The position numbers and the translations under genes were made by a program. Below, one piece after another: positions 35,068 to 48,198 of a DNA stretch of 64,000 nt; position 1 is the first letter of the stretch; every line of letters begins with the position of its first letter. Under the pieces are notes generated by a model. That model did no database searches and was not told the origin of the DNA. It worked only from the letters and a program-made list of their open reading frames with translations. Origin of the DNA: Ampelocalamus luodianensis (Eukaryota; Streptophyta; Magnoliopsida; Poales; Poaceae); NCBI GenBank assembly GCA_036346255.1, contig CM070638.1, positions 38,130,394 through 38,194,393 on the forward strand, read 5' to 3'.

Positions 35068-35690
35068 TATCGATGGTTTAATATCAATCTTATGGATGAA
35101 TGTTGAGGGCTCTCCTAGAGCGAAACCATATAGAAAAAGACATGAAAATTTTATACAGGTCAAGCCTTCTCTTGAAAGAATCATAACCCTACTCCTGTGT
35201 TGCTATATTGATTGTGTTTACAAGAGAGAAGTCATTGAAGATTAAGACTAATGACTCATGTTTGTTTTGTTGTTTGATCGCTTGATCCTCTGTCCTCTCT
35301 TTGTCCACTGACTTTACTCCTTATATAGTGCATGAAGGGGTGGCAGTTGTCCACGATGAGAGGCGCCTTGTCGTTTGATGCAATCAGCACGTTTAAGGGT
35401 AGTTATTGTCAGAGCCACATCCCCCCCACATCGCCTTGCGGTTATATCAGAGACAGATATTTAATACGAGTAGTTATCTTAAGGAATAATAGCACATATT
35501 AACTACTTCATGTATTAAACACAGCGCACAAATATCCCTAATCGATTGGGCCTACATGCCTATAAGCTTTATCGACCATGGGGTGGTCATAGATGACCTG
35601 GTCGTAGTAAGATTTACAACCATGAGATGATTGTAGTAAGACTTGTGATCAATAGGTGGTCATAGAAGAACTTACGACCTTGAGTGTCTC
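35068..35690 (-). repeat. Truncated LTR of an older minus-strand gypsy element
   Basis: On the minus strand it follows the order of the LTR at 35754: TACGACC/GGTCGTAA units, TAGGCCCAATC, GCACTATATAAGGAGTAAAG (TATA box), a CTTTCAAGAGAAGGC block and an ACCATCGATA end. Its first ~120 bases are missing and it is fused directly to pol sequence at about 35690. Confidence 0.85.
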
Positions 35691-35753
35691 ATTTGTAGAG
35701 GACTCCTTCGACCAAAGTATACATTTTGGTCTTACGGGATAAAGGATCAGCCT
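35691..35753 (-). pseudogene. Older gypsy pol, segment left of the insertion
   Basis: Minus-strand translation continues the reading from 63514-64000: DPLSRKTKMYTLVEGVLYK, the linker before integrase. It then ends in a stop and LTR sequence, so integrase was deleted. AGCCT at 35749-35753 is the target duplication of the younger element. Confidence 0.85.
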
Positions 35754-36544
35754 TGACGAGGATCTAATAATTCTTAATTAATTAAATTATTTATCTATAA
35801 TTGTTATTATAGATAGCGATATCTTCATGTTATTCGTAAGGATACCCTTTATCATTAATAAGGGAGAAGCTTAGCCGAGTGGTCTTAAACCATTTTATGA
35901 TCACCCTATATGATCGTAAGTACTTCTACTACTACCTAGTGGTCATAAGATTTTCTATGACTACCTCATGATCGTAAGCCTTACTACGATCACTTCATGA
36001 TCGTAAGCTTTACTACGATCGCCCTATAGTCAACAAAGCTTACAGACATGTGGGCCCAATCAATTAGTGACACTTATGCACAGTGTTTAATACATACAAT
36101 AGTTAATATGTGTTGTTATTCTCCAGGATAACTACACGTATTAAGCCTCTATCTCTGATATAACTGCAAGGCAACGTGGGAGGATTAGTCTCTGACAATA
36201 ACCATCACTGAACGTGTATATTTCATCAAACGGTGAGACATCTCTTGATACGGGACAACTGCCACCCCTTCACTCACTATATAAGGAGTAAAGCTGGTGG
36301 ATAGAGTACAAAAACAACAACAATGAATACAGGACAAGATCAGCAGATAGAAGTCATTAAACCCTAGTTTTAGTGATTTCTTCCCTGTTGTAAATCATAG
36401 TCAATACAACAATACAAGAGTAGAATTATTATTCTCTCAAGAGAAGGCCCGAACCTATATAAATCCCTATGTCTTTTTCTATGTGGTTTAACTCAAGGAG
36501 AGTCCTCAGCATTCATTCGTAAGATCGATACTAAACCATCGACA
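35754..36544 (+). repeat. 5' LTR of gypsy1
   Basis: It contains TACGATC/GATCGTAA units (about 35890-36030), a TATA box TATATAAGG at about 36279-36287 and the end CATCGACA. The sequence just after it (TTGGGCACCGTCCGTGGGG) is the presumed primer-binding region; the tRNA is not identified. Confidence 0.93.
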
Positions 36545-38771
36545 ACAGTTGGGCACCGTCCGTGGGGATCATTCGATTTCTCCTTTCCTTTTTTACTAAA
36601 TTGTATTCATTTTTCAACTCTGATGCTTTCATGGCAGGGGAGTGGAATGAGGAGAATTGGTTCAATTTAGCATATTATGTAGAAATTTACATGGATGCCT
36701 GCTACGAGTACGAGCAGAGCATTGTTTCATCCGATGGCAATGTCATTTCTAAGGATCTTGCACCAGACCCAGAAGTCCATGCCACGAATAAGGTTGATGA
36801 GGAAGCTCTCTCCCCTCATGATATTACGCTTAGATGAGGAACCAGACTCCTCAAAGGGCAAGGGTCTATCCAACCAGGGTCAGGATCGCCCCACGGCGAG
36901 TACAGAGCATGGCAAAGGTTCCCCCTCAAAATATTCAAGCCCGTTCGATCTAGCATAACAAGTCCTGGAATCCATTATTCCGGGACTCAATCAACACCTG
37001 ATAACTGTCACCCTTCGGTTACCCCCACGAGGTGCATTAGCGAGCCCGCTTCACCTGCGGATTTGACCACACCCCTGTAGGGCTTACCTTTAGCCGGAGA
37101 CAGTTATAACCCATAATTCCCCTTTCCTAGAGGGGATTGCTCTAAATTGTGAGGCGTTGTTTTTCGACTATTCCTTGAGTCAGGAGAACTCAGACGCGAG
37201 TGAAAATAATAGCACCCAGGAGGTCTTTGTCCTCCCCTCAAATCCTAATCTCTCTCCAAGAGGCAGGGCTGGGAATACTTCCCATCGCACACTCACTTCG
37301 GGCTCTCGTGGTGATGGCAAGAATGCCTCTTGTGATGAACATTATCTCCACCTTCATGAGGGTGGCTGAAATCCTAGAAATGATCGTTGTCCACTAAGGC
37401 ATGCTCTGGTTGACTTAGATGTTGATGATCCTAAAACCATTCGGAGAAGAAGAATTGCTACCCAAAGGTCCTTACCTGGGCGCATCCAATACCAGTCAGA
37501 GGAATCTCAAGAACTTCAACGAACCAATAACCTGATCGAAAACCCAACTTAAGAGCTTGAACAAGCGCCAGGCTATGACCTCTTTGCTCAAGAGATCGCA
37601 CGAAGACATCGGGACATGATGGTCAGGCTCGAGCGGATTTGAAAACATCGTCCTAGTAGTCGTACTAAGATAACTCCATTGAACGCCAGTCGTTCAGATG
37701 ACTCTCCTCGTGGAGAACAATAAGACAACAGGTCTGGTTGATCTCCTAACACTACTACAAAAAGGCTAATACTGGACACCTCATCATAGACGGTTGACCA
37801 AAACCATCTATATTAAATATAATTCTGAGCGGTTTTGTTTAGTGACCATCGTATTCTTGTTGCGCTAAAAGCATGCTCGTGAAGAAGTAATATCACAGAC
37901 GGTTCGTGTTGAAAATCGTTTGTGAAGTATCACAGATGGTTCTTGTTACGAACCATGGTAAAATCACGAATGGTTTTGTATGAAACCATCGTGAAGTATT
38001 ACGTTCATCATAGATGGTTTTGTATAAAACCGTCTATGATCGATCATCACTGACGGTTTTGTATGAAACTATGCGTGATTACAACACTGGAGGGTGAAAA
38101 ATTTTGGCGCGTGCGGGAGGCAAAATGTTTTGGCCTATCCTTATATATTATAGCCACCCCACCTTGTCTTCCATCAGTCTCTCACTCTCCCTTCCCCACG
38201 CCGAGCTCCGGTGACCACCCTCGATTCCCCGTCGCGGTTCGGTGAGGAGACACAGTTGATGATGACGAGGAGGTGGGATGCAGAGGAGCTCCTTGTCTAC
38301 CGCAAGAGGTAGACTACCAAAAGGTACGTGTAAATCCCCAAAACATACACAATTTGATGGCTGTTTGTTGTAAAAAAAATGATCTTCATTTTGTGTTACC
38401 TAAGGTCGAAGCGCCGCCGGAGGTTTTCAGTCATCTCTCCTTGCCGACGAGCTTGAGTCGAACTTGGACGATATGCAAGAACAGCTTATGATATGCCGGT
38501 AAGGTACAGAGAGGAGCTCAAAAGACCAATCCAAGAAACCGATGAGTTCTTTAGGAGCTTAGAGGCACAGATGATTAATTTCTAGCTAGTTTAACTTTGT
38601 ATCTTTATTCTTTTTTCCCATTCGGAAAGGACGTTGTGAAACCTTTTAGTTTCCCTTCCCTATAATGTGTTTGCCATCAGAATTTTAATTTGATTTTAGT
38701 TGTCTCGCTAGAGGTTGCATATGGAAACTACTGTCCAGCAATTGATTGGTTTGGCTTAAAATCCGTTTTTT

Positions 38772-41656
38772 TGTAACATCCCAAAATTTGCTCTCTCAAA
38801 AAAAAATTCAAATTAATTAATTAAAATTTGTCTGGATTTTATTTGGATCTTATTTGTATTTTATGTGTAATACTAGATCGAATTATCAAATTCCAAAACT
38901 CCGTTTCTAATCTAAATTCCAAATTCAAATTCAAATTCAAATTCCTTATTCTAAAAATTCAAATTCAGATCCCCAGAAAAATATTTGATCCAATTTATTA
39001 ATTTGTTGCACTTCTCTTTGTTTCTTAAAAAAAATTAAAAAAAAAAATAAAATTCCCATCGAGTCACCCATCCGAGATTTGCTCCCATGCATGGCCCGCT
39101 TAACTTCAAAGCAATGCATGCATGCACTGCCAATGTGTGCTTTGGTTTCAATTGTTTATACTCCATCTCCAATTCTTTTATCCTATATTCACTGCTATCT
39201 CCCAAAACAATCTTCTTCCTCCCGAAGCATGCAAGTTCTATTCTCTCTCTTTTATTCCAGTTGAGAACCTTTCCATGGCTGAGCCGCCTCCTTGCCGCCC
39301 AACCCCACCCTCGCCACCTTCGGCCGCCGACGCCGCCCTCGCCGCCGGTCCCGGTCACCACCGCACCGCCTCCCCTACCTTTTGCTCCCAGCCGAATCCT
39401 TGAGCTTCTGCTGCCATTAATGGCAGTCGTTTCTTCTTCCCTCATTCCTCCCCATTCAAAGCCTTTAACTTGATTTGAATTGATAAGAAACGGTTGCATT
39501 AAGGTCTCCCACATTGTCATGCCATCTTTCCGCAGCCCATTAGTGCATCTGTTGCGTTTCATCTGTTTCCAAACCGAACAGTTGTCTGTGCTTCTTTGTC
39601 TACCTGATGATTCGGCTCCCAGTTGCAGCTATATAGGGGCATGCTATCTCTTCTGTTATCCTTTGCGTTCTCTCTAAACTTTAGATTCTTTAGAGCATAG
39701 CAATGTCCATTGAAAGTAGCTAGTACCACCATTGCTGCTGCTGTAGCTTGGTAAGTCACCTCCTAGCTGAGCTCCACCTAGCCATCCACACAACCGGTTA
39801 GCCTCGGCCACCTTGTAATGCCAACACCTTGAGATTCTCCTTTGGTGCATGCTTACATTTTTACTTCTTTGCGCAATGGTTTGCTTCAGTGCGTTTGTAG
39901 AAGAAGCATGAGCGATATTGGCTACTAGATAATTCATGCATGGTGCTTTGTACATGTCCATCTAATTTCTTCCAGAAATTCGTTCTCTTACTGCAAACTC
40001 CAAATCCGTTGTTTCTTCCTCCTAAATTCATCTAAATTCGTTCTCTACTTCGGTATTTATTTTGTAATTTTTGGATTTTATTTATTTTCTGCTATTTATT
40101 TTGGTCTTTTCTTGCGTGTGTAGAGTCCGGCGTCGTAGCGCAAGTTTGGATCAACGAGAAGCGCTTACCTCCAACATCACCGGCGAGTCTCCTTTGACCA
40201 CTTTGAACCTATGATTTGTAAATTATATTTTCAGTTTTAAAAGTTATGCATTGCTATTTAAATGATAAGTTAAAGCGTAGGTTGTTAGTTAAAAACCTAA
40301 AGTTTGCTATTATGATCCTTGATATCGATATCCTGCACCTTTGTAACCTAGTGTAGAAATTGCATTATTGAATACAATTTTGCGGAATAGTTTATTCTGA
40401 TAGAATTGCTTAGATGTGCTTTACGGCTTTATTTAATCTTTGAGGAGAAAAATCATTATTACCCTTTTATGCTTTCTTTGGAAATTTTTGACATTAGGTA
40501 ATGTCAATGTTTGGAAAATAAAATATAATGTTGAAAATATGTTTTAGACTTGGGTGGATGGTAAGATCGGTAGTGCGGCTAGAGCACGAGATCTTGTATT
40601 GTGTTAGTCCCGCCCAAGTCATATTAAGGACCGACGCTTGTGATTATCCAAACCGAGCACTCTGAGTACAACCACATGTCCAAAATGGGAGCGGACTGGC
40701 CAACTAATTAGCAAAATTTTGAGTCGGTTCTGTCATGGTTGTGTGTCTTTGATTCACATGGCGCAAGAGGGGCCGGAAGGCGAAACCTTAGCGGGCGAAC
40801 CGAGTCAAAAGGAAGCTTTGTAAAAGCCTTGTGATGGTCTCTCCTTGATTCACACGTCAAAGGAAACGTGTGGTATATCAGGCGATCATCTCTTGTGGGT
40901 CAAGCTGTACAACCTCTGCAGAGTGTTAAAAACTATTCGAATAGCCGTGCCCACGGTCAAGGGCGAGCAAGGTGCGTTTTCACATGGTAGATTTTGTTTT
41001 TTTTTTAAAAAAGAGTAATTTTGGGAACCAGGAGCAGTTGGGACTCTCGGGTAGTTTCTGGCGGCTAGAGTCAGTTGGGCAGCTAGAGCCTTGATGCTAG
41101 TGGTTGGTAGCTAGAACCTCCACTAGTAATACAATTAATTTATTTATTGAAACTGCGTTTGTCAAATGTGCTTTATGAAAATTATTTAAACTTAAAATAT
41201 TGCTTTGTGCAAAAGAACCATATAAGCCTCATTTGTTAAAGTTATGCATATGCATGTTTCCCAAGACTCGCGGAGTACTTTATGTACTCACATGCTACAC
41301 TCATAATTAAATCTCGAAGCCTTCAACGACACGGAGGAGGACTACGACTACTTCGCTTTGTGGCTTTGTGAAGGATACTCGAGTACTAGGTTGCGCTCCC
41401 GATCGAATGCCGGTGGGCAATTTGATGAGCCATCACTTGAGTTTATCATTTGTTGTTTACTGTGCTTTGTAAGACTCAAGGTCTTTTGACCTCTTTTGTA
41501 ATAATTGGCCATAAAGGCTGGTATTGATTGTTTATTAATGTTATTCGTGATTGAATTTGTTATCAATAATGTTTCCACTTGTGTGCACTAGCTACTGATC
41601 ATGGGGCTGGTGCAGAATTACACAGAGGGTTCGGACTTAGAAATTCGGTCCCGACA
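38772..41656 (+). mobile_element. Solo gypsy LTR (LTR E) inside CACTA2
   Basis: It starts TGTAACATCCC, ends GGTCCCGACA and is flanked by TTTTT on both sides (38767-38771 and 41657-41661). It is 2885 bp with no internal domain. The block with GGCGCAAGAGG...GGCGAA(A/T)CC(T)TTAGCGGGC is shared with LTR G, so the two belong to related families. Confidence 0.88.
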
Positions 41657-41901
41657 TTTTTTCAATAGAAAAAACTATCACAAGCAGTTACGAACAAGAA
41701 GCATGCGTGATAATTACTTATCATAAACGGTCCTTGTTGAATGCGTGCAGAAAATAGACTATCACAGATGGTTCTTGTTCAGAACTATCTATGATAGCTT
41801 TTTTATAGACGGTTCAAAAACCGTTTGTGATGACCCCTAAACTCATACGACTCACAAAAGCATGCGTGATGGCGTTTTGAACCTTAGTGAAGACCTTTTC
41901 T

Positions 41902-43006
41902 GATATGGATCAACTAGTAAACTAATTGATGTGCAAGGGTGGCCCGATCTTTCGCGGTACAAACGATGGAGTTTGCCTTCTTCTTGCAGCTAGGGTTCTT
42001 CCCTCCTGGACCCTGGAAGTGACGAAGTCTGCAACAACTTCTTCTTCTTGTAGCCGTATAGATGGATAACCAGATGTTCACACACTAATCAATCACAAGG
42101 ACGATTAGAAGCATGAACTCGAAGCCTCTCTAAACCGTGAGCAGTAAAGATCACGAATTAGTCGAGTTCAATCGTGTAGATTCGGTAGGCAATCTCGAGA
42201 ACATCGCGTTCTTGTCTTGCTCCGACCTAAGCAAACCCTAGATGGAAAAACCTCAACAAAACACGCCAGATATTGCGCAACAAAGTCACCGTGACTTTTC
42301 TGTATTTCTTTTTAAAATTCTTCCTATTTACAATGGGCAATGCCCTGGCCTTATATTGGCACCTAAGGGTGCAGCCAACTCACACACGGCCTAATGTCGA
42401 TTCTATCTCTAACTCTCATATCATACAGGGATTCTTTCCTAATACAGTTTTGGAAAGATTACAACCGAAATTCTTTCCTAATACAGTTATGGAAAGATTA
42501 CAACCGAATCAAATAAAAAGATATATACCAAAACTTATCTACAAACGAAAATATCTCAGCCCAAAGAATTTCTTTCATGATTTAGCCGCTTGGACGTGAT
42601 CGTAGACCATCTGGGCATTGTCGTATGTAATCGTGGACCATCTGGACGTGGTCGTAAATCACCTGGACGTGGTCGTAGATCACTTGGTAGTGGTCGTAGG
42701 CCACCTGGTGGTGGTCGTAAGACACCTAGTCTTAGACCTGGTCGAAAACCTGGTCGTAGACTATCTTGAAGTGTTCATGGACCCTGTAGAAGTGGTCGTA
42801 GACCTTGGTGAAGTGGTCGTAGACCTCCAGGAGCTGGCCGTAGACCTTGCTGAATTGGTCGTGGACCTTGCTTCCTTCTTGGTCGGCTTGCACCTAGCTT
42901 CAGTTTATCTCCTTGTACCCGATCAACATCACTTGACCTTGTACTTGCAGATTGGCTTGGAGTAGCACTAGGCAAAGTGGTGGTAATGGCTCTCTGGGCC
43001 ACATCA
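41902..43006 (-). mobile_element. Solo LTR, probably copia (LTR F) inside CACTA2
   Basis: It starts TGATATGGATC, ends CCACATCA and is flanked by TTTTC (41897-41901 and 43007-43011). It sits only ten bases inside the right end of CACTA2: joining its flanks gives TTTTCTGTAGTAGTG. A minus-strand TATA (CCAATATAAGGCC) is near 42350. A 39-bp direct repeat (GATTACAACCGAA units) occurs at about 42431-42507. Confidence 0.85.
42596..42860. repeat. GGTCGTAG array in LTR F
   Basis: At least twelve units of about 20 bp around GTGGTCGTAGACCAC and variants (GACGTGGTCGTAAATCACCTG and similar). On LTR F, read minus, this is the 5' (U3) part upstream of the TATA box. Confidence 0.9.
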
Positions 43007-44419
43007 TTTTCTGTAGTAGTGAGTCTAGTGGAATCGCACGATTGATCATAATGATAAGGTCACTCGAGGAGCGGGCGAAGGCAGCAAGAAGAAAGATAAA
43101 AAGATTAGGATATCCAAGAGCAAGACTAAAGGCCAAAAACTCCAAGTCAAAAGCTCAAGGAGGTCTTAGCCATGAGCAACAAGGAGTCCCAGAGCTCCAA
43201 ACCATATCCCGATCAGACCAAAGGTGAACGCCCTGAACGGAAGAACGACAAACCTAGGTGGTATCCTTTCCACAAAAAAGAAAGACACGACCTTCGCAAC
43301 TCACAGGGTTTTTAACTGAGCTCGAGGATTAGTACCCCGACAAGGGACCACTTCCTACACTTGAAGAGGTAGGGCAAACGAGTGGTAAAAAATAGTTGGA
43401 TGATGATGAGGAGATGTCGTTTCAAGATCCAAAACACACCATCGATCACATCTATGGAGGATCTTCAGCATATGAGTCAAAACGACAGCCCAAAGTTGTC
43501 GAATGTTAGGTAAATTCCATCGACCCTCCTCTTGTCACTAAAATAAAGGGATACGGATATGCTATACTAGCTGGTAATTTAAAAATTCTACCATGTAGAC
43601 CAGGAAGTCATGTAAGCAAGAGATCATAGATCGTTACCATCAAATGCAGAGTACAACAGAAGAAGAGTTGAGCAGCCTGATCCAACATCGAGCGCATCGG
43701 TGTAGTGGTCGTAGTCGATCGTCCATTGTCCTCGATGTTGATCGTATCCTCCAGCAACCTATGATGTTCCTCACAAAGGTCGTGGATCGTCATTGAGCGC
43801 AACAACAACAGCAGTAGCGCCTCTACGGTATCCACATATCCAGGGATGGAACATCGTAGGCTGGCGTGCTAGCACCAACTCACACGGTAGGGCTCTTTAG
43901 AAGATAGCAGCTAGGGTTTTTGGTGGAACAACTCACGTCGTCTTCGCTTCTTATCCCAACAACCTCATGCATCCCCTTATATAGGGCACATGACAGATCC
44001 TATCGAAACATGTTTGCTCCAACCCGTTAAGTGTATTCAGTTGTGACTCAGAAACCCTTTCCGACAACGAGTCGTTAGCGATTCCTAGCAGGACATAATG
44101 ATTCCCAAATACATATAAATATATCGGATGAACCTTAATGCAATATGATCTATGACTAGGTCTTTATCACTTACGACCAGTTCATATTTAGTCATGACCA
44201 GTTTGTAACTCCTTACGATCAGTTTACGACCACTTAGTGATTATGTTCGACCATTCTACGACCAGTTCGTATCTTCATACAACCAGTCCGTATATGGTCA
44301 AACTAAATGACCTGCTTGTGTATTCTTCCTTTGCCTCACGACATCTGGTTGAACTCCAGGTGAGATAAATGGTCATCCATGGACAGTTCAATACTTTCTC
44401 GATAAGTGACGGATAACTT

Positions 44420-47400
44420 TGTAACAGCCCAAATTTTCAAATTTCAGTAGAAATTAAAACTTAATTGCTTTTGTGGAATTTTCTGGAATTTTTAAAAGCT
44501 TTTATAATAATTTTAAAGTCAAGAATGAATTTATTTGCAAAATTAAAAGCCAACATAAAGTTGGAAATAATTTTATTAAGTCCAAAATAAGTGTGGAATT
44601 TCGTGAATTTTCCATAATTTTTGGAGTTATTTTGCTATTTTCTAAAGCTAATATGAATTAACAAATTAAAACAATTGGAAAAAGGAATTGAAAACTCAAA
44701 TAGTGTTTGGTAAAACCAAAGGTTCCAACCCAAACCTCCTCCCGCTTGACCCGCGACAGCCCACACTCGCGCGCCTCCTCTCCTCTCCCGTCAGATCTAA
44801 ATCGGACGACTTCCTACTCCCCACGTTTTCCCCTCTCCCGCGCGTGGATTCTACATCAAGCTGTCGGATCGCTGCCGTACCTTCGCGTCGCGACTAACGC
44901 TTTGGTCGTTGGTTAAAATCCAGCGGCTCTGCGCCATCGTCTTCTCGCCTCTTCTTCCTCGCGCGAAACGCGCGCCCATTTCGCCCGTTCGAGCTTCGTG
45001 CGGCTGAATTTCAATGCTCGCTCTTCGTGTATGCGTGCATGAGACCAAGTCCACAACCGCCGCACTTACCCCACGATCTTCGCCGTCTCATAGCCGGTTA
45101 ACCCACGGTCGCCACAAAACCACCGCCACGACCCCGCCTCCTCCATACGCCTAGACCTCCCGGCGCCTATAAAGCGACCGGTGCGCGATCCTCCACGGAA
45201 GCCAAAGCCATCACTCACCCCTTCCTCTCGCTCCAACGCAAGTCGCAATTCTTGTTTTGGGTTTCTTGCCGCCGTGAAAACCACGAGTGCTCGCGCCGCC
45301 GACGCCCGACCACCGTGGACCTCGCCGCCACACACCCGTCGCAAGGACTACCTCGGGAACCCCTTCGCGCGCGGAACACATCGGTTGTCGTTCCCGACAA
45401 TAGCGAACCTCGTCCTCCGCTCGGCGACAATTACGGCGACCTCGGCGACCTCTTGAGCCAAGTCGGTATCAATGTGATCGCAATAGTCGTAGCTACCGTT
45501 TGGCACCACTCACGCCGAAAGTCGCCGTCGCCGCGTTGCCGTCGGGCCCGAGCCCTTAACGCGTCGTTGCGGCGTGGCACGCCACTGGATGCCACCTGCG
45601 ACCGCGGCCGTGTGGCGCCAGCGTCGGCGCGCCGCGCAGCGCACCGCGCACACGGTCCACCGTGCGATCCTCAGTTCGATGGGCTTGGTCCATATGGGCG
45701 TGTCAGCGACACAGGGCCCGCGTGTCGAAAATCATTTTATTTATTTTAAATTCTGAAATTCGGTTGCTAGCGTCGGCATTGCACAATAAGTAGATTTTGG
45801 TAGAAAAATAATTCGGAAATTCAATTAAATTTGATTTAGGTTTTAAACTTCTAAAATTCATAACTTTTGCATATGAACTCCAAATTGAGTGATTCAAATT
45901 GCAAAATTTATATAAAATTATAATCTAGCTAAATAAACCAAAATATTTCAATTTGGAGTTAATTTGAACTATAATTTTGAATTTATTTGAATTTGAATAT
46001 TGAATTTGTCGTATTTTAGCGTATAAATTGAGCGACTCAGGAGAGTTCGATCAAGTGAAGATTTAGAATTCCAAGACATCGACCAAGGCAAGTTACACCA
46101 TTGACCATATTGCCCCAGTATTTTAAGTTATTTTCGAGTTTTAAATTCTTTATCGCATGCATATGTTGTTATAAATATTTTAATCTCTGTTTACATATAG
46201 TTAATTCCATGTGTTATTGTATGGCCAATTTGAATGTTGTATCGACTACCTTGATACCATAGGTAAGATTTTACCAAAATTAAATATATACTTAGCCAAG
46301 CTTAGTTCACATTCTGAGAATTTGGGAGGTTTGCACCAAATTTCTACAAATTTGTTTCAAACTTGATGTTGTGGTATTGTCTTACCACATGGGTTTATAA
46401 ATGGAGTTTCATTCAAAATAAAATCAAAAATGGGTTTGGACTTGGCGAAATGGTCGAATGGTGAGTGCGAGTTTATGCAGGATTGATCTGGTTAAGATTA
46501 AGGCCCATGGTTTGATGGAATGGCGCCAAGTGAATTGAGGACCGGTCTTTGAGCAGCAATGCTATGCCTTAACTGTACTACCACATGTCTGTATGGGCGG
46601 GATTTGGCTAATTAATTTGTGATGTTCTAGTATATTTATGTCATGTGATTATGTGGGTGTCGGTTAGGCGTTTTATTCCCACTTGGCGCAAGAGGGCTTA
46701 GGAGGGCAGTTAGTCAAAGGCGAATCCTTAGCGGGCATGAGTATGTTAGGACGAGAACATTGTAAAGGCCTCATGGTAATTGCTCGATCACACGCCTACT
46801 GAGCGTGAATTGGCGACATAACGAGCATGTCACCTCGTGTGGGTAAGTTGTACCAACTCTGCGAGTAGAAACTATTCGAATAGCGCGTCATGGTCATGGA
46901 CATGCTAGCAGGGCCACTTAAAGTTAGAATTGTTTTTGGTTTTTAAAACACTTTATTAAATGCTGAGGATGGTTAGTCCTTATGAAAAATTGGGCGGGAG
47001 GCCAAGTGTTAGGAGGAGATCCTTCACTAAATCATTGGAGGTTATCCACATTGTAATATTGTCATTTTAAAATATGATTTTAATCTTAGTATAAAACTGC
47101 CTTAGAAATTACTATGATTATTTACACTGAAAACGTTGTTTATGCAAAACAACCCCTGCCATACTCACTTGTTACCTTATGCATGCATTTAAATTCAATA
47201 TTGGGTGTGACTTACGAGCACGGAAGTTGTGCTCATCCTTGCTGAATAAATCTTATTCAGGAGAAGACTGCTATCTTGTCGGTGAGGACCAGACGAGTAG
47301 GCCTTTTGACCCAGACGATTGCCCGTGGCGCATCGTGTGGCTCCCACTATTATTATGTTTCCGCTGTGTTTATCATTTGACTTTTGATATTGTTATTGGA

Positions 47401-47544
47401 CTCATTGTATTAAACAATTATTTAATTAATGTCATTTACGCTTTAGTGATATGAATGTGATATCCTTTTGTGAGACTGTATGCTTGGAAATCTGTCAGGT
47501 GTTGAACACAGAGAATTCGGGATCCTTCGTTCCCGGGTTCGACA
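44420..47544 (+). mobile_element. Solo gypsy LTR (LTR G) inside the copia LTR
   Basis: It starts TGTAACAGCCC, ends GGGTTCGACA and is flanked by AACTT (44415-44419 and 47545-47549). It is 3125 bp. The GC-rich part (about 44740-45720) holds open frames that are compositional only. Confidence 0.92.
45168..45174 (+). promoter_or_regulatory. TATA box of LTR G
   Basis: TATAAAG in a GC-rich surround (GGCGCC before, GCGACCGG after), just before the presumed transcribed part. Confidence 0.55.
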
Positions 47545-48198
47545 AACTTCTTGTGGTCGACTCTTCAACCACTAGTGGCGTGGCCATGTACTTTCTTTAT
47601 CCGACCACATCGAGGGGCCTAGAGAAATCTCTCCTGTTATGTTAGGAGGGGCAAATCCCATATTCGATCAGTCACATTCCTCCGCATATTCCATAGCATA
47701 CCCGAAAGCTACCTTTATAACTACCTAGTTACGGAGTAGCGTTTGGCAACCCCTAAGTGTACTATTACACATGTAGGAAACTATACTGATCTCAGGTCTA
47801 AGGATTATATATCATCATTGCTTGAGACCAACTGATGACACATAAAATCATGACAATATCAATATTGTCTCAAGGTGGGTCAATCCAATACCATGTTCTC
47901 TAACATGTGCTCCCATTATTGATTCGATATCCCTATATCCATGACCGGTGAAACATGGTCATCAATCAATACATGTGCTGGTCAATAAGTCACTAGTGCT
48001 CCAACCAGGGATACATTTAGAATAACATCATATAAGTTAAAGAGCTTCACCAACAAGTCACATACTTGTTAATCTATATAACTGATAGTTCATTCAAGGA
48101 ACAAAATAACATTTATTCCATAACTCATAAACATAGACATGATATAATCATCTCTATGATTGCCTCTAAGGCATATCACCAACTGTCTCGCACTTGCA

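Larger units (their letters stand above)
37750..43021. mobile_element. Second CACTA element (CACTA2), split by two solo LTRs
   Basis: It starts CACTACTACAAAAAGG and ends TTTTCTGTAGTAGTG; the first ~45 bases follow those of CACTA1 (AATACTGGACACC). Subterminal ACAGACGGTT-type repeats lie at 37789-38085 and 41660-41890. Without LTR E and LTR F it is about 1.27 kb. The bases next to its ends (TAA and AGT) do not match, so the 3-bp duplication is lost. A TATA-like TTATATATTATAG sits at about 38140. Confidence 0.85.
36562..43590 (+). pseudogene. gypsy1 gag and start of pol, interrupted
   Basis: Reading frames at 36562-36837, 36695-36958 and 37157-37397, and the sequence up to 37749, give fragments with HRTLTSGSRGD and QEIARRHRDMMVRLERI-like text typical of large plant gypsy Gag proteins. 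It resumes at 43022-43590 after CACTA2. Many stops and shifts are present. No zinc knuckle is clearly preserved. It cannot be translated as one protein. Confidence 0.65.
43594..48181 (-). repeat. 3' LTR of the copia element, split by LTR G
   Basis: Net 1458 bp (43594-44419 plus 47550-48181). On the minus strand it begins TGGTGATATGCC next to GTGCGAGACAG, has a TATA box CCCTATATAAGGGG (43973-43987) and ends GGTCTACA. TACGACCAG units at about 44150-44300 lie upstream of the TATA box. Confidence 0.8.

Noticed and set aside
42618..42965. Val/Asp-rich repeat protein (115 codons)
   Set aside because: It is the translation of the GGTCGTAG array in LTR F.
45066..45756. Open frames in the GC-rich part of LTR G
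   Set aside because: Same reason: they lie inside a solo LTR with clear boundaries and match no family.
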